This document shows, piece by piece, positions 37,303 through 46,095 of a DNA stretch of 64,000 nucleotides. Location: assembly GCF_003149025.1 (NCBI RefSeq), contig NZ_QGDV01000004.1:62001-126000 (forward strand), given 5' to 3'. Made by a program: the position numbers and the translations under genes. The notes beneath the pieces were generated by a model. That model saw nothing but the letters and a program-made list of their open reading frames with translations, searched no databases and was not told where the DNA came from. Positions within the stretch are counted from its first letter, which is position 1. Every line of letters starts with the position of its first letter. Source of the stretch: Rathayibacter iranicus NCPPB 2253 = VKM Ac-1602. GTDB taxonomy: Bacteria; Actinomycetota; Actinomycetes; Actinomycetales; Microbacteriaceae.

Positions 37303-38454
37303 GTGAATCCTCGAATACTTGTTCTGACATTCGGCATGTTCGCCATCGGCACCGATGGATACGTCATAGCAGGTCTCCTCCCCGAGATCGCTACTGCCAC
37401 CGGAGTGAACATCAGCGTCGCGGGCCAACTCATCACGGTCTTCGCGATCGTCTATGCCGTGATGAGCCCGGTGCTGGCTTCTGCCCTCGGCTCCCTCGAT
37501 CGCCGAACCCTTCTGCTCCTCTCGCTGGTCGTCTTCGCGCTAGGCAATGCGATCGTGGCGTCCAGCGAGCTCTACTCCGTGCTCGTCATCGGTCGAGTGG
37601 TGGCGGCGATCGGAGCGTCGATGTTCACTCCCGCTGCCCTCACCATCACCGGCGGGCTCGTCGAACCCGCCCGAAGAGGTCGCTCCATCGCCCTGGTCAC
37701 CTCGGGACTCACGGTCGCGACCGTCGCAGGGGTTCCGCTCGGCATCGGTCTCAGCGCCGTGACTGGCTATCACGGTGTCTTCTGGATCATCGCTGGACTC
37801 TCCCTTGCCGTCCTCCTCGCGGTTGCCATCTGGTTCGCGCCGGTTGCCGCGCCGGCTGCCGTCTCTGTGAGCGCCAGGCTCCGCGCGCTGGGAAGCCCGG
37901 GGGTGCGGCCGACTCTCCTCGTCAGCCTCCTCGTCTTCACCGGAGCGTTCACGGTCTACAACTACATCGCCGAGTACTTCGCGACCCGCGTCGGAATTAC
38001 CGCTTCCGCACTCCCGTGGATCCTCCTCGCGTTCGGAATAGGTGGCGCTGTCGGAAACCTCGTCGGCGGGACGATGACCGACCGGATAGGGGCGAGGAAG
38101 ACCGTCGTCGTGAGTGCCGGAGCCCTCTCTGTCTCGTTCGTGCTCCTGTGGGCCGCGGGAAGCATCGCTCCCGTTGCGCTCGTCGCCACGATGATGTGGG
38201 GGGTCAGCGGCTGGCTCCTCGCCCCCGCGCAACAGCACCGGCTCCTGGCGCTCGGTGGTCCTTCAGCTCCCCTCCTCATCTCCCTGAACGCTTCGGCCAT
38301 GTATCTCGGGATGGGGCTCTCCGGGGCGCTCGGAGGTCTCATGGTCGCGACTGTCGGAGTCGAGCAACTGCCGCTCGCGGGTATCGCGGCCGCGGTCGCG
38401 AGCCTCATCATTGCCACTCTGGGTTATCGACGTTCGGCATCTGGTTCGGCCTGA
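37303..38454 (+). CDS. MFS transporter, DHA1 drug/sugar efflux type
   Basis: 383 residues from the GTG at 37303 (GTGAATCCTCGAATACTT); the ribosome site is weak and an earlier in-frame start at 37183 would add 40 hydrophilic residues. Twelve membrane segments. Seen: MFAIGTDGYVIAGLLPEIA in helix 1, LGSLDRRTLLLLSL (loop 2-3 motif A, shortened), and GTMTDRIGARKTVVV (second motif A). Resembles AraJ/YdhP-type exporters. No linked regulator; substrate unknown. Confidence 0.8.
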   Translation: MNPRILVLTFGMFAIGTDGYVIAGLLPEIATATGVNISVAGQLITVFAIVYAVMSPVLASALGSLDRRTLLLLSLVVFALGNAIVASSELYSVLVIGRVVAAIGASMFTPAALTITGGLVEPARRGRSIALVTSGLTVATVAGVPLGIGLSAVTGYHGVFWIIAGLSLAVLLAVAIWFAPVAAPAAVSVSARLRALGSPGVRPTLLVSLLVFTGAFTVYNYIAEYFATRVGITASALPWILLAFGIGGAVGNLVGGTMTDRIGARKTVVVSAGALSVSFVLLWAAGSIAPVALVATMMWGVSGWLLAPAQQHRLLALGGPSAPLLISLNASAMYLGMGLSGALGGLMVATVGVEQLPLAGIAAAVASLIIATLGYRRSASGSA

Positions 38455-38462
38455 ACTCAGCG

Positions 38463-38516
38463 GCGCACGTCGAGTCACCGGCCAGGGTCGAGTTTCGGGC
38501 CAGTGTCGAGTTACGG
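38463..38516. repeat. Three tandem 18-bp units after the MFS gene
   Basis: Units GCGCACGTCGAGTCACCG, GCCAGGGTCGAGTTTCGG and GCCAGTGTCGAGTTACGG lie back to back, with a partial fourth (GCCAGTAC). Common core GTCGAGTxxCxG. The 18-base period equals six codons, so the frame stays open, but it lies beyond the MFS stop. Probably a small expandable repeat. Confidence 0.8.
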
Positions 38517-38528
38517 GCCAGTACAGAA

Positions 38529-38564
38529 CGAAGCGCGGCGCCTCCACGGGAGGGCCGCGCTTCG
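38529..38564. terminator. Hairpin at the end of the mannose-1-phosphate guanylyltransferase gene
   Basis: CGAAGCGCGGC (38529-38539) pairs with GCCGCGCTTCG (38554-38564); the inner CCTCC/GGAGG can extend the stem. On the minus strand it is followed by TTCTGT. Placed between the convergent MFS and guanylyltransferase genes, so it can serve both. Confidence 0.65.
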
Positions 38565-38583
38565 GGCGCTTCAGGGCAGGAAA

Positions 38584-39717
38584 CTAGAGGACGTCGGTGC
38601 GGCCCGAGAGGCGAAGGGCGTCGACGACACCCTTAACCTTCTGCGCGTTCTCCGTGGTGGTAACCAGGAGGGCATCGGGAGTGTCGACAACGACGATGTC
38701 CTTCACTCCGATGAGGGCGATGGTGCGGTTGCCGCCGCTGACCACGATGCCCGTCGCGGAGTCGGCCAGCACGCGCGCGTCCTCGCCGAGGATCGCGAGA
38801 TCCGAACGTAGGCCGCTCGCGTGCAGCTTCGCGATCGACGCGAAGTCGCCCACGTCGTCCCACGAGAAATGCCCCGGCACGACAGCGAGCCTCCCCATTG
38901 CGGCGGCCGGCTCAGCAACGGAGTAGTCGATGGCGATCTTCTCCAGGCCGGGCCAGATGCGGTCGACGACAGCCCCCCGCTCGGGCGTGTCCCATGCGGC
39001 GGCGAGCTCGAGCAGCCCCGCAAGCAGCTCCGGCTTCGAGCGGCCGAGTTCTTCGAGGAGGCGGTCGGCGCGCGCGATGAACATGCCCGCGTTCCACAGG
39101 TACTGACCGCTGGATACGTAGGAACGGGCGGTCTCGGCGTCGGGCTTCTCGACGAAAGAATCGACGGCGAGCGTGTTCGACGCTCCGTCGATGGCGAGGT
39201 GCTCGCCCGTGCGGATGTAGCCGAAGCCAACGGCCGGCTCGGTCGGGGTGATCCCGATGGTCGCGATGTAGCCAGCGTCTGCGGCGACGACGGCCTCGGC
39301 GACAGCGTCGTAAAAAAGCTGCTGTCCATTGATGACATGATCGGCGGCGAACGATCCAATGATGACGCCAGGCTCGCGGCGCTCGAGAATCGCGGCGGCG
39401 AGGCCAATCGCGGCGGAGGAGTCGCGTGGCTCGCTTTCGAGGACGACGTTGAGGTCCTCGAGACTCTCGAGCTGTTCCTCGACGGCGGCCCGGTGCGCGC
39501 GGCCGGTCACGACCATGATCCGGTCGGCGCCCGATATCGGCGCGAGGCGGTCCCAGGTGTCGCGAAGGAGGGTCTGACCTGATCCCGTGAGGTCGTGCAA
39601 GAACTTCGGCGCATCAGCCCGGGAGAGCGGCCACAGTCTCGAACCGATCCCACCGGCGGGGATCACGCTGTAGAAGCGGTCGAGCGGGGCGCGGCCATCG
39701 GTCTCAGGTGGTGTCAT
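38584..39717 (-). CDS. manC: Mannose-1-phosphate guanylyltransferase
   Basis: 377 residues from MTPPETDGR. Makes GDP-mannose from GTP and mannose-1-phosphate for glycans and lipoglycans. Nucleotidyltransferase signature VIPAGGIGSRLWPLSR at residue 17-32, FAADHVI, GYIRTGE, SFVEKPDAETA, and NAGMFIARADRLLEEL. The C-terminal isomerase domain of bifunctional ManC/AlgA is absent, which fits the single-function type. Could use the phosphomannomutase-like product at 25881. Confidence 0.92.
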   Translation of the reverse strand: MTPPETDGRAPLDRFYSVIPAGGIGSRLWPLSRADAPKFLHDLTGSGQTLLRDTWDRLAPISGADRIMVVTGRAHRAAVEEQLESLEDLNVVLESEPRDSSAAIGLAAAILERREPGVIIGSFAADHVINGQQLFYDAVAEAVVAADAGYIATIGITPTEPAVGFGYIRTGEHLAIDGASNTLAVDSFVEKPDAETARSYVSSGQYLWNAGMFIARADRLLEELGRSKPELLAGLLELAAAWDTPERGAVVDRIWPGLEKIAIDYSVAEPAAAMGRLAVVPGHFSWDDVGDFASIAKLHASGLRSDLAILGEDARVLADSATGIVVSGGNRTIALIGVKDIVVVDTPDALLVTTTENAQKVKGVVDALRLSGRTDVL

Positions 39718-40195
39718 GACCGCAGGATACAAGGGAGACGCGCGCGTCCGTCGCACTGCCCTGCAGGGGCGCGGCGCGCAGAGCACCGGTTCCACCCACG
39801 AAGGCGCTCCTCTTCTCTTACTTGTCGTGCCGTTCGCGCAGGTCTCGGTGAGGGTGACGCCCTGGTCGGCAACATCGGATGCTTCTCCCCGACAAGCGAG
39901 TGAACGGCTGGCGGCTCTCGCTTCCCTCCCGCACACCACGCTCGTCGTCGGTGGCTACGGCCCCTCCTGAACCCAGGTCGCCTCGACCGTCGGGCCGCGT
40001 GCCTCCCGACCTCATCAAGCACGGCGCCGATGACCTCACTCGCGGCATCTCGCAGCTAAGGCTCGCCTAAGCCGCGCCTCTCGGCGCCGACGCTTAGGAT
40101 CGAAGAACGAGTTTCTCGTCGCTCCCCGCCCCGTCCCCGTCGCTGAGACGCGGAGTCCGGTCAGGCTGTCGGAGCACAACCAGGGAGGGTTGTTC
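39718..40195. other. 478-bp intergenic region upstream of sdhC
   Basis: Contains the promoter area for both the guanylyltransferase (left edge) and sdhCDAB. No conserved gene or RNA fold was recognised. The notable element is TAAGGCTCGCCTAAGCCGC at 40057-40075, which matches the DtxR/IdeR consensus at about 13 of 19 positions. The GGAGGG ribosome site of sdhC lies at the right edge. Confidence 0.4.
40057..40075. promoter_or_regulatory. Candidate iron-regulator (DtxR-like) box upstream of sdhC
   Basis: TAAGGCTCGCCTAAGCCGC compared with TWAGGTWAGSCTWACCTWA keeps the AAGG and CGCCTAA parts but not the distal half. It lies 120 bp before the sdhC start. Iron control of succinate dehydrogenase, an Fe-S enzyme, would make sense, but the match is partial. 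Confidence 0.2.
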
Positions 40196-40630
40196 GTGTC
40201 GGTTTCAACTGCTCACACCCTCGCACCCCGGAAGCAAGGGAAGATCCGGCGTCCGGCCGGCACCCTCTACCGTGGTCGCGAAGGCATGTGGTCATGGGTG
40301 CTGCACCGGATCACCGGTGTCGCCATCTTCTTCTTCCTCCTCGTGCACGTTCTCGACTCGGCTCTTATCGCGGTAAGCCCAGAGGCGTACAACGCGGTCA
40401 TCGGAACGTACAAGAACCCGATCATGGGACTCGGCGAGACCGGACTCGTGGGCGCCATTGCGTTCCACGCGCTGAACGGCCTGCGGATCATCCTGGTCGA
40501 CTTCTGGAGCTGGGCCACCCGCAACCAGCGCATCCTCTTCTGGGTGGTCATCGGCCTCTGGGTCGTGCTGATGCTCGGCTTCGCGCCGCGCCACCTCATC
40601 AACGTCTTCAGTGAAGGAGGAGCCCATTGA
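40196..40630 (+). CDS. sdhC: Succinate dehydrogenase cytochrome b subunit
   Basis: 144 residues from the GTG six bases after GGAGGG. Three membrane helices; SWVLHRITGVAIFFFLLVHV includes the SdhC signature and the haem-ligand His. Carries electrons from the Fe-S subunit to quinone together with SdhD. First gene of sdhCDAB; the TTG start of sdhD overlaps its stop (TTGA). Confidence 0.95.
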   Translation: MSVSTAHTLAPRKQGKIRRPAGTLYRGREGMWSWVLHRITGVAIFFFLLVHVLDSALIAVSPEAYNAVIGTYKNPIMGLGETGLVGAIAFHALNGLRIILVDFWSWATRNQRILFWVVIGLWVVLMLGFAPRHLINVFSEGGAH

Positions 40631-41070
40631 GTACCATCGCCGCACCGCGCACCCCGCACACACCGACCCGCTCCTCCGGCACCAACTGGGAGAAATGGGG
40701 CTGGATCTACATGCGCGCCTCGGGCGTCGTGCTGATCGTCCTGATCTTCGGGCACCTGATCTACAACCTCCTTCTCGGTGACGGCATCAAGGCCATCGAC
40801 TTCGGCTTTGTCGGCGGCAAACTGGCAAATCCGTTCTGGCAGTGGTGGGACGTCCTGATGCTGTGGCTCGCGCTGATCCACGGTGGTAACGGCATGCGCA
40901 CGTTGGTCAACGACTACGCGACATCGCCTCTGCTTGCCCGCGCCTTCAAGGGTGGGATTCTCGTGGCCGTCGTCGCGCTCATCGCTCTCGGCACCTGGGT
41001 CGTCTTCGCGTTCGACCCGTGCCCAACGGGCGCCGATCCGGCACTGCTTGCGTCGTTCTGCTCGGCGTGA
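40627..41070 (+). CDS. sdhD: Succinate dehydrogenase membrane anchor subunit
   Basis: 147 residues, starting at TTG within TTGA and preceded by GGAGGAG, so initiation is coupled to sdhC. Three membrane helices (about 30-50, 72-92, 108-128); [20 protein letters not shown] contains the second-helix His and the Asp-Tyr of the quinone/haem site. 64 bp separate it from sdhA. Confidence 0.93.
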   Translation: MSTIAAPRTPHTPTRSSGTNWEKWGWIYMRASGVVLIVLIFGHLIYNLLLGDGIKAIDFGFVGGKLANPFWQWWDVLMLWLALIHGGNGMRTLVNDYATSPLLARAFKGGILVAVVALIALGTWVVFAFDPCPTGADPALLASFCSA

Positions 41071-41134
41071 CCCTCCGGAGCCACCCACTCCTCTTCATCC
41101 GTCCTCCCTTCCCGCACATCGGAGCAACTCCCCC

Positions 41135-42970
41135 GTGAGCACACCAGGCCACTCCCACGCCGGCGCCGACCAGGGCGCCTTCGCGCAGACCGTCGGACCA
41201 GACGGCGTCCACTACCACCAGTTCGACGTGGTGATCGTCGGAGCCGGCGGTGCCGGCATGAGGGCGGCCATCGAGGCCGGTCCAAAGGCGAAGACGGCGG
41301 TCATCTCCAAGCTGTACCCGACCCGCTCGCACACCGGAGCGGCGCAGGGCGGCATGGCTGCGGCCCTCGCGAACGTCGAGGAGGACAGCTGGGAGTGGCA
41401 CACCTTCGACACGGTCAAGGGCGGCGACTACCTGGTCGACCAGGATGCGGCCGAGATCCTGGCGAAAGAGGCCATCGACGCCGTCATCGACCTCGAGAAC
41501 ATGGGCCTTCCCTTCAACCGCACCGACGAGGGCAAGATCGACCAGCGGCGCTTCGGCGGCCATACCCGAGACCACGGCAAGGCGCCCGTGCGCCGGGCGT
41601 GCTACGCGGCCGACCGCACCGGCCATATGATCCTGCAGACGCTGTTCCAGAACTGCGTCAAACTCGGCATCAACTTCTATAACGAGTTCTATGTGCTCGA
41701 TCTCGTCATGACCGAGGTCGACGGGGTGCCTCAGCCCTCGGGCGTCGTCGCCTACGAGCTGGCCACCGGCGAACTCCACGTGTTCCAGGCGAAGGCGATC
41801 ATCTTCGCGACCGGCGGCTTCGGCAAGATCTACAAGACCACCTCCAATGCGCACACCCTCACGGGCGACGGCGTCGGCATCATCTGGCGCAAGGGCCTCC
41901 CGCTGGAGGACATGGAGTTCTTCCAGTTCCACCCGACCGGCCTTGCCGGACTCGGCATCCTCCTCACCGAGGGAGCGCGAGGAGAGGGAGCGATCCTCCG
42001 CAACGCCTCGGGCGAGCGCTTCATGGAGCGCTATGCCCCCACCATCAAGGACCTGGCGCCGCGCGACATCGTCGCCCGCTGCATGGTCCAGGAGGTGGCG
42101 GAGGGACGCGGTGCCGGCCCGCACAAGGACTACGTTTTGCTCGACTGCACCCACCTCGGCGCCGAGGTGCTTGAGACGAAGCTCCCCGATATCACCGAAT
42201 TCGCCCGCACCTACCTCGGCGTCGATCCGGTCGTCGAGCCGGTGCCCGTGATGCCGACCGCGCACTATGCGATGGGCGGCATCCCCACGAACGTGAAGGC
42301 GGAGGTCCTTTCCGACAATACGACCGTCGTCCCCGGCCTCTACGCCGCGGGTGAGTGCGCCTGCGTCTCGGTGCACGGCTCGAACCGCCTCGGGACCAAC
42401 TCCCTTCTCGACATCAACGTCTTCGGCAAGCGCAGTGGGAACAATGCGGCTGATTACGCCAAGACGGTCGACTTCACCCCTTTGCCCGCCAATCCGGCCG
42501 GCGCGATCCGCGACATGCTCGCCTCGCTCCGCTCCGCGACGGGCACCGAGCGGATCGCCGCGATCCGCAAGGAGCTGCAGGACGAGATGGACAAAAACGC
42601 GCAGGTGTTCCGCACGGACGAGTCGCTTGAGTCGGTCACCGACACGATCCAGCGTCTGCGCGACCGGTTCCGCAACATCTCGGTGCAGGACAAAGGCAAG
42701 CGCTTCAACACCGACCTCCTCGAGGCCGTCGAGCTGGGCTTCCTGCTCGATCTCGCCGAGGTCGTCGTCTACTCGGCGCGCAATCGCAAGGAGAGTCGTG
42801 GCGGACACATGCGCGACGATTTCCCCAAGCGCGACGACGACAACTACATGCAGCACACGATGGCGTACCTCTCCGGTGACGCCCACTCCTCCGACGCCGG
42901 TGACCACATCCGGCTCGACTGGAAACCCGTCGTGATCACTCGGTACCAGCCGATGGAGAGGAAGTACTAG
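41135..42970 (+). CDS. sdhA: Succinate dehydrogenase flavoprotein subunit
   Basis: 611 residues from the GTG at 41135 ([10 protein letters not shown]). FAD fold [18 protein letters not shown], covalent-FAD His in [10 protein letters not shown], catalytic region [19 protein letters not shown] (Arg/His), FHPTGLAG, and [20 protein letters not shown] near the end of the capping domain. Oxidises succinate to fumarate at the inner membrane face. Full length; two bases separate it from sdhB. Confidence 0.96.
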   Translation: MSTPGHSHAGADQGAFAQTVGPDGVHYHQFDVVIVGAGGAGMRAAIEAGPKAKTAVISKLYPTRSHTGAAQGGMAAALANVEEDSWEWHTFDTVKGGDYLVDQDAAEILAKEAIDAVIDLENMGLPFNRTDEGKIDQRRFGGHTRDHGKAPVRRACYAADRTGHMILQTLFQNCVKLGINFYNEFYVLDLVMTEVDGVPQPSGVVAYELATGELHVFQAKAIIFATGGFGKIYKTTSNAHTLTGDGVGIIWRKGLPLEDMEFFQFHPTGLAGLGILLTEGARGEGAILRNASGERFMERYAPTIKDLAPRDIVARCMVQEVAEGRGAGPHKDYVLLDCTHLGAEVLETKLPDITEFARTYLGVDPVVEPVPVMPTAHYAMGGIPTNVKAEVLSDNTTVVPGLYAAGECACVSVHGSNRLGTNSLLDINVFGKRSGNNAADYAKTVDFTPLPANPAGAIRDMLASLRSATGTERIAAIRKELQDEMDKNAQVFRTDESLESVTDTIQRLRDRFRNISVQDKGKRFNTDLLEAVELGFLLDLAEVVVYSARNRKESRGGHMRDDFPKRDDDNYMQHTMAYLSGDAHSSDAGDHIRLDWKPVVITRYQPMERKY

Positions 42971-42972
42971 CC

Positions 42973-43734
42973 ATGTCGACCGCTACCCTCGAGCAGCCGC
43001 CCGCCGCCCCCGCGGCCCCGGAGGCGTTCACCGTGACGTTCATCATCCGCCGCTTCGACCCCGAGGTGGACGCCGAGCCGCGCTGGCAGGACTTCGACGT
43101 CGAGATGTACTCGACCGACCGCGTCCTCGACGCCCTGCACCGCATCAAGTGGGACCAGGACGGGTCGCTGACCTTCCGCCGCTCCTGCGCGCACGGCATT
43201 TGTGGCTCGGACGCGATGCGGATCAACGGCCGCAACCGCCTGGCCTGCAAGACGCTGATCAAGGACCTCGATATCTCGCAGCCGATCTACATCGAGGCGA
43301 TCAAGGGACTGCCCCTCGAGAAGGATCTCGTCGTGGACATGGAGCCGTTCTTCGCGTCCTACCGGGAGGTGCAGCCGTTCCTCGTCGCGAACACCGCCGC
43401 TCCCAAGGGCAAGGAGCGCGTGCAGTCGGTCGCCGACCGTGCCCGCTTCGACGACACCACCAAGTGCATCCTCTGCGCCGCGTGCACCTCGTCCTGCCCA
43501 GTGTTTTGGACCGACGGACAGTATTTCGGGCCAGCCGCGATCGTGAATGCCCACCGCTTCATCTTCGATTCCCGCGATGATGCGGGTGGAGCGCGCCTGG
43601 ACATCCTCAACGACAAGGAGGGCGTGTGGCGTTGCCGCACGACCTTCAACTGCACGGAGGCGTGCCCGCGTGGTATTCAGATCACGCAGGCGATCGCCGA
43701 AGTGAAGCAGGCCGTGATCCGCGGACGCGCCTGA
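42973..43734 (+). CDS. sdhB: Succinate dehydrogenase iron-sulphur subunit
   Basis: 253 residues. N-terminal plant-type ferredoxin domain with RRSCAHGICGSDAM and a later Cys (RLACK) for 2Fe-2S; C-terminal CILCAACTSSCP for 4Fe-4S and CRTTFNCTEACPRGI for the 3Fe-4S centre. Passes electrons from FAD to the membrane subunits. Last gene of the operon, followed by a strong terminator. Confidence 0.96.
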   Translation: MSTATLEQPPAAPAAPEAFTVTFIIRRFDPEVDAEPRWQDFDVEMYSTDRVLDALHRIKWDQDGSLTFRRSCAHGICGSDAMRINGRNRLACKTLIKDLDISQPIYIEAIKGLPLEKDLVVDMEPFFASYREVQPFLVANTAAPKGKERVQSVADRARFDDTTKCILCAACTSSCPVFWTDGQYFGPAAIVNAHRFIFDSRDDAGGARLDILNDKEGVWRCRTTFNCTEACPRGIQITQAIAEVKQAVIRGRA

Positions 43735-43753
43735 CTCTCACGCTCGACGGCGG

Positions 43754-43795
43754 CCGTTGTGCACGCTGGATTCACGGATCCAGCGTGCACAACGG
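43754..43795 (+). terminator. Rho-independent terminator of sdhCDAB
   Basis: An 18-bp perfect stem (43754-43771 with 43778-43795, CCGTTGTGCACGCTGGAT / ATCCAGCGTGCACAACGG), 6-base loop TCACGG, followed by TTTTC. It begins 20 bases after the sdhB stop. Confidence 0.9.
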
Positions 43796-43818
43796 TTTTC
43801 GTCATGTGCCGCTATCCC

Positions 43819-43862
43819 TCCACAGGCGCTGATCCGGCGAACTGTCCACGGATGCGGCGAAC
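43819..43862. repeat. Two similar boxes upstream of the DUF559 gene
   Basis: TCCACAGGCGCTGATCCGGC continuing GAAC (43819-43842) and TCCACGGATGCGGCGAAC (43845-43862) share TCCACxG and CGGCGAAC ends. They lie 40-85 bases before the ATG at 43902. A regulatory meaning is unproven. Confidence 0.4.
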
Positions 43863-43901
43863 CGGAGTCGCGGCGCACGCACGCGACGTGAGGCTGGGGG
43901 C

Positions 43902-44702
43902 ATGTTCACCGGCATCGTCCACCTGTCCGAGCTTCGAACGCTCGGCATCGACCCTCGCACCGCCATCCGCGACGGGACGCTGAAGTGCCTTCGCCCAGGC
44001 TGGTTCGCTGCGCCCGGGGCGCCTCCCGAGCACATCCGAGCCGTCCTGGGCGCCGGCGTTGTCTCGTGCATCTCGTTCTTCGCTGCGCGAGGCGTCCGCC
44101 GGCCCGAGGACAACCGCCTGCACCTCGGAGTGACCGGCTCCAGCAGCGCGCGGTCGCCGAGCGCTGATCTGCTCCTGCACTGGGGTGGCCGGACGCCGCC
44201 CGCACATCTGCCGTCCGCCGAGGCCACTCCCGAGCGCGCACTCGAGCACGTCCTGCTCTGCCAGCCGCCCGGCCAGGCGGTCGCCGTTATCGACTCTGCC
44301 CTCCACCTCGGAGTCCTCGGTTCGGGCCTTCTCGCGAGCACCCTCGCGTTGCTCCCCGCCCGCCTCTGGCCTCTGCTGCCCGCCTTCGATGGCCGCGGAG
44401 TCGGGCCTGGAGTCGCTGACGCGGTTCCACCTGCGCGCCGGCGGCATCCTCTGCGGTCGCAGGATGAGATCGCCGGAGTGGGTCGAGTCGACCTCCTCAT
44501 CAATGATTGGCTGGTGATCGAACTCGACGGGCGCCGCTGGCATGTGGTCGAGGAGGCGTTTGTGCATGATCGTCGGTGCGACGCGGCGGCGGCCCGCCTC
44601 GGCTACGCGGTTCTGCGATGTGGATATGCGGACGTTGTGCACGACTGGGACCGGACGTTGGCCACGATCTGCGCGACCCTCGAACGCGGCCGGACGCGGT
44701 GA
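43902..44702 (+). CDS. DUF559 (endonuclease-fold) protein with compensated internal frameshift
   Basis: 266 residues. The N-terminal half resembles the AbiEi-like part common in this actinobacterial family (RPGWFAAPGAPPEHIRAV). The C-terminal DUF559 fold, related to Vsr/restriction endonucleases, shows VGRVDLLINDWLVIELDGRR WH and RRCDAAAARLGYAVLRCGYA with the D...E.D catalytic set. Between about 44391 and 44450 the frame is wrong: reading one base further gives ESGLESLTRFHLRAGGI, the expected family sequence, while the annotated frame reads GVGPGVADAVPPARRR. The gene regains frame at HPLRSQDEIAGVG. Two opposite indels (real or sequencing) explain this. No partner gene is linked. Confidence 0.75.
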   Translation: MFTGIVHLSELRTLGIDPRTAIRDGTLKCLRPGWFAAPGAPPEHIRAVLGAGVVSCISFFAARGVRRPEDNRLHLGVTGSSSARSPSADLLLHWGGRTPPAHLPSAEATPERALEHVLLCQPPGQAVAVIDSALHLGVLGSGLLASTLALLPARLWPLLPAFDGRGVGPGVADAVPPARRRHPLRSQDEIAGVGRVDLLINDWLVIELDGRRWHVVEEAFVHDRRCDAAAARLGYAVLRCGYADVVHDWDRTLATICATLERGRTR

Positions 44703-44803
44703 GTGGCCGATGCCGCAGCGCACGCTCCTTTCGACTGCCGAGCGTGCGTCGCGACGCAGAGAGTGCGCAGTGGGCTCGGGGACGCATCGCTACGCTGGGA
44801 GAT

Positions 44804-45883
44804 ATGACGGTGCCCGGCACCCCTCGAGGGATTTCGGCCCTGTTCGAGAGAATTATGCGGACCCTGCCCGCGCGCGTGCTTCTGCACTACTCGGAGACAG
44901 GTGGGCCGCTCTTCGCCTCGGGACTCGCGTTTCAAGCGCTCTTCGCTGTCTTCGCGACGCTTTTCGTGTTCTGTGCCGTCTTCGGCTTCTGGGTGCGCAA
45001 TGACTCCGTCCTCCGCGACTCGCTGCTCGAGCTCGTCGGACGCTCGGTGCCGGGCCTCATTGGTGACACCAACGCACTGGTCTCGGTCGACACGCTCCTC
45101 GACTCCTCAATCCTCGGTTGGACGGGGGTGATCGCCGCGGTGGGCCTACTCGGGACGGCACTCAACTTCCTCGGCAGCCTGCGCCAGGCGGTGCGACTGC
45201 TCTTCTCGCTCCCCGGCCCTACGACGCTGTTCCTGCTGCTCAAGCTCAAGGACGCCGGCCTCGCTCTGATATTCGGCGTGGTCCTCCTTGTCTCAGCCGC
45301 CCTCTCGGTGTTCTCGACCTCTTTCGTCGATGTCGCTCTCGCCTTCCTCGGGATCGGGAGCGACGCGCCGGTAAGCCGGATCGCCGGCGGAGCGGTGGGC
45401 CTGGTCATCATGCTCGCGCTCGACACCGCCACCCTCGCGGGCTCCTTCCGTATCCTCTCGGGCATCCCGATTCCCTGGCGGAATCTCTGGTCGGGATCCC
45501 TTCTCGGCGGGTTCGCGCTCGGCGCGCTGAAAGTCCTGGGCACACAGCTGCTTGGAGGCGCGGCTCGCAATCCGCTACTCGCCTCGTTCGCCGTGCTGAT
45601 CGGCCTGCTCATCTGGTTCAACCTCGTCTGCCAGGTGATCCTGATCGCCGCGTCGTGGATCTCCGTGCGGATGAGGGACGCCGGTATCTCGGCGCGCACG
45701 CTCACTCCCCGGGAGCGGGAGAAGGAGCGGGAGGAGCAGCTCCGCACGGCGCGCCGCACGCTCGCCGAGGCCGAACGGGAGCGGTTGCAGGGCGCCCTGC
45801 CCGAAGCCTCCCTCTTCACCCGCCGTCGGCTCGAGAAGCAGCTCGCCAAGCTCGACAAGCAGCTCAACGACACCCTGGTCTGA
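44804..45883 (+). CDS. YihY/BrkB-family inner-membrane protein
   Basis: 359 residues from the ATG after CTGGGAGAT. Six membrane segments; SETGGPLFASGLAFQALFAV at the start and GALKVLGTQLLGGAARNPLL later fit the YihY/virulence-factor BrkB family, once misassigned as RNase BN. The C-terminal 70 residues form a charged coiled coil (REREKEREEQLRTARRTLAE). Function of the family is uncertain (possible transport). An earlier in-frame start would overlap the DUF559 gene. Confidence 0.85.
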   Translation: MTVPGTPRGISALFERIMRTLPARVLLHYSETGGPLFASGLAFQALFAVFATLFVFCAVFGFWVRNDSVLRDSLLELVGRSVPGLIGDTNALVSVDTLLDSSILGWTGVIAAVGLLGTALNFLGSLRQAVRLLFSLPGPTTLFLLLKLKDAGLALIFGVVLLVSAALSVFSTSFVDVALAFLGIGSDAPVSRIAGGAVGLVIMLALDTATLAGSFRILSGIPIPWRNLWSGSLLGGFALGALKVLGTQLLGGAARNPLLASFAVLIGLLIWFNLVCQVILIAASWISVRMRDAGISARTLTPREREKEREEQLRTARRTLAEAERERLQGALPEASLFTRRRLEKQLAKLDKQLNDTLV

Positions 45884-45990
45884 GGCAGTCCGTGCCAAGA
45901 CTGCTGCCGTTCGGCGCCAGGGCTGCACAGTCGAGACACGCACGGTCGGACGCCCGGCAGAATTACGTCCACCGCGCATGTCCGTTTTTG

Positions 45991-46019
45991 TTGACTTCAC
46001 GCACATACGGGTCTAAAAA
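45991..46019 (+). promoter_or_regulatory. Probable sigma-70 type promoter of the fructose operon
   Basis: TTGACT (45991-45996), 17-base spacer, TAAAAA (46014-46019), 77 bases before the fruR-like start. The T-rich block CCGTTTTTG just upstream (45982-45990) stands out in this GC-rich sequence. FruR-type regulators usually bind near such sites, but no clear inverted repeat was found. Confidence 0.55.
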
Positions 46020-46095
46020 GATGAGAACGCAGATCCGAGGACTGTCCAGATATCGCGGATCCAGCGAACGACCACGGCGAGACGACGGAGTCCAC

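Noticed and set aside
38463-38560. CRISPR-like repeats
   Set aside because: Units are 18 bp, directly adjacent without spacers, and no cas gene is nearby.
37110-38636. 508-codon plus-strand frame overlapping the MFS gene
   Set aside because: It is the +1 shadow of the MFS gene, rich in Arg/His/Pro, and the MFS frame has twelve clear membrane segments.
40979-42907. 642-codon minus-strand open frame opposite sdhA
   Set aside because: sdhA on the plus strand is full length with covalent-FAD and catalytic motifs; the antisense product shows no domain.
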